DNA of 18,133 nt, from contig CAMPUN010000003.1 of NCBI GenBank assembly GCA_946997275.1, forward strand, positions 1 through 18,133, given 5' to 3'. The first letter of the stretch is position 1; each line of letters opens with the position of its first letter. This document shows positions 17,331 through 18,133 of this stretch, one piece after another. The translations under genes were made by a program, and so were the position numbers. Under the pieces are notes generated by a model, which had not been told where the DNA came from, ran no database searches, and saw only the letters and a list, made by a program, of their open reading frames with translations. Source of the stretch: an uncultured Porphyromonas sp. GTDB lineage: Bacteria > Bacteroidota > Bacteroidia > Bacteroidales > Porphyromonadaceae.

Positions 17331-18133
17331 ATGCTACTCATATCTCTATGCCTCTGTAGCCTCTCAGCCCTCTATCCTTGCTATAGAGCCTGGGAGCGAC
17401 TGAGACGCTCCTTTAGCGAGCCTGCCTTGGCGCTCTTTATGGCAATGGCGCTCTATGCGCTCTTTCTCCTGTATGGCACCGTGTTGCGGGTCTTTGGGGG
17501 CAGTACTGTCGACGCAGCGTATAGTGGTATGGTTGCCAAGACGGGGATTGGGTTTGACCTTTTCATCTTGCTACTCACTGGGGTCACTGTAGCGCTGATC
17601 CCCGTCAATCTTCTGATGGGGCGGATCATCAGGCGGTACAGGCGCTCGGGTGTCATCATCTTAGGGGGGATCATCCTCCTTTTGGCCATCCTAAGTATCC
17701 CCGTCAGTATGATGATAGGCGATCTAGGTCAGATAGCCCCTGAGATGGCTTCGTTCGGTAGTAGCTTGGTAGGTTGCTTCTTCCTTGAGTGCTGTGGGGT
17801 GATGGCTTACTTTGCTTGGTTGCTCGGCTTGACCTATCAGGAGTTTTGCGTCATCGGCAATATCTACATGCAGGGCGCCATCTGCCTACTCGCAGCTCTA
17901 GCTCCGCTCCTTCTCTGCCTACGCACGAAGCAAGCCCCTTGGAAGTGGCTCCTCAGCGGAGGCAATGCGCTCTTACACCTCGTCATCATCTCACTCTTCT
18001 TCGGGCACTACTGGATGCCCTTGGAGCGTGCCTTCGACCTCTGTGTTCAAGACCTCAACCGGCTCGGAGCCCTCTTTGGTAGCTCCTATGTGATGGTCAA
18101 TATCATAATCTTCGTCATACTCTTTGTGGTCGA
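17331..18133 (+). CDS. Polytopic membrane protein, 3' end cut by window edge
   Basis: An open frame begins at the ATG at 17331 and runs 267 codons to the window end without a stop. In-frame TAG at 17316 and no other start codon between make this start firm. The product is very hydrophobic, with about seven or eight likely membrane spans (around residues 1-17, 33-53, 74-97, 107-129, 144-167, 172-197, 207-226 and 250-267). The loop RIIRRYRR at 98-105 is strongly basic and so probably cytoplasmic. I do not recognise the family, and no transporter or enzyme motif stands out. It begins 24 bp after the TPR gene and is probably co-transcribed with it. Overlapping shorter frames in this region lack this consistent hydrophobic pattern and are shadows. 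Confidence 0.8.
   Translation, partial: MLLISLCLCSLSALYPCYRAWERLRRSFSEPALALFMAMALYALFLLYGTVLRVFGGSTVDAAYSGMVAKTGIGFDLFILLLTGVTVALIPVNLLMGRIIRRYRRSGVIILGGIILLLAILSIPVSMMIGDLGQIAPEMASFGSSLVGCFFLECCGVMAYFAWLLGLTYQEFCVIGNIYMQGAICLLAALAPLLLCLRTKQAPWKWLLSGGNALLHLVIISLFFGHYWMPLERAFDLCVQDLNRLGALFGSSYVMVNIIIFVILFVV

Noticed and set aside
17789..18082. 97-codon + strand frame near the right edge
   Set aside because: It is in a different frame from the long hydrophobic ORF starting at 17331, which is clearly the real gene. Its product is rich in Arg, Pro and His, as is typical of an out-of-frame shadow.

Overview
The window looks like a chromosomal segment of a Bacteroidota bacterium, probably near Porphyromonas. 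This is inferred from a DUF4846-type protein (a family typical of this phylum), the lack of clear Shine-Dalgarno sequences before almost every start, and moderate GC content. I could not run a search, so the genus is a guess. All genes lie on the + strand. I see no tRNA, rRNA, CRISPR array, transposase or integrase.

Positions 1-14557 hold seven tightly packed genes that read as one transcription unit. In order they are: an actin/Hsp70-fold SrfB-like ATPase (cut by the left edge); an SrfC-like dynamin-type GTPase; a membrane-anchored subtilisin-family (S8) protease with an unusual N-terminal half; a four-span membrane protein; a second, unrelated P-loop GTPase with duplicated helical modules; a large two-span protein with a periplasmic coiled coil and a repetitive basic tail; and a small signal-anchored protein translated from an ATGA overlap. 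Most gaps are 16-46 bp, the largest is 88 bp, and one junction overlaps.

My reading is a trans-envelope machine. Three cytoplasmic nucleotide-binding proteins (SrfB-like, SrfC-like and the second GTPase) sit next to four membrane proteins whose predicted topologies place a subtilase, a coiled coil and two helical domains in the periplasm. SrfB and SrfC are known as an enterobacterial pair named as SsrB-regulated factors, with poorly understood function. Their combination here with a protease, a second GTPase and membrane partners is the most interesting content of the window. A role in envelope homeostasis, secretion or defence is speculation.

Positions 14558-14820 are non-coding and contain a C9A6 homopolymer tract about 40 bp before the next start. 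From 14821 onward the content changes: a membrane-anchored DUF4846-type protein with different arginine codon use, a secreted TPR-repeat protein, and a polytopic membrane protein that runs off the right edge and has no stop in the window.
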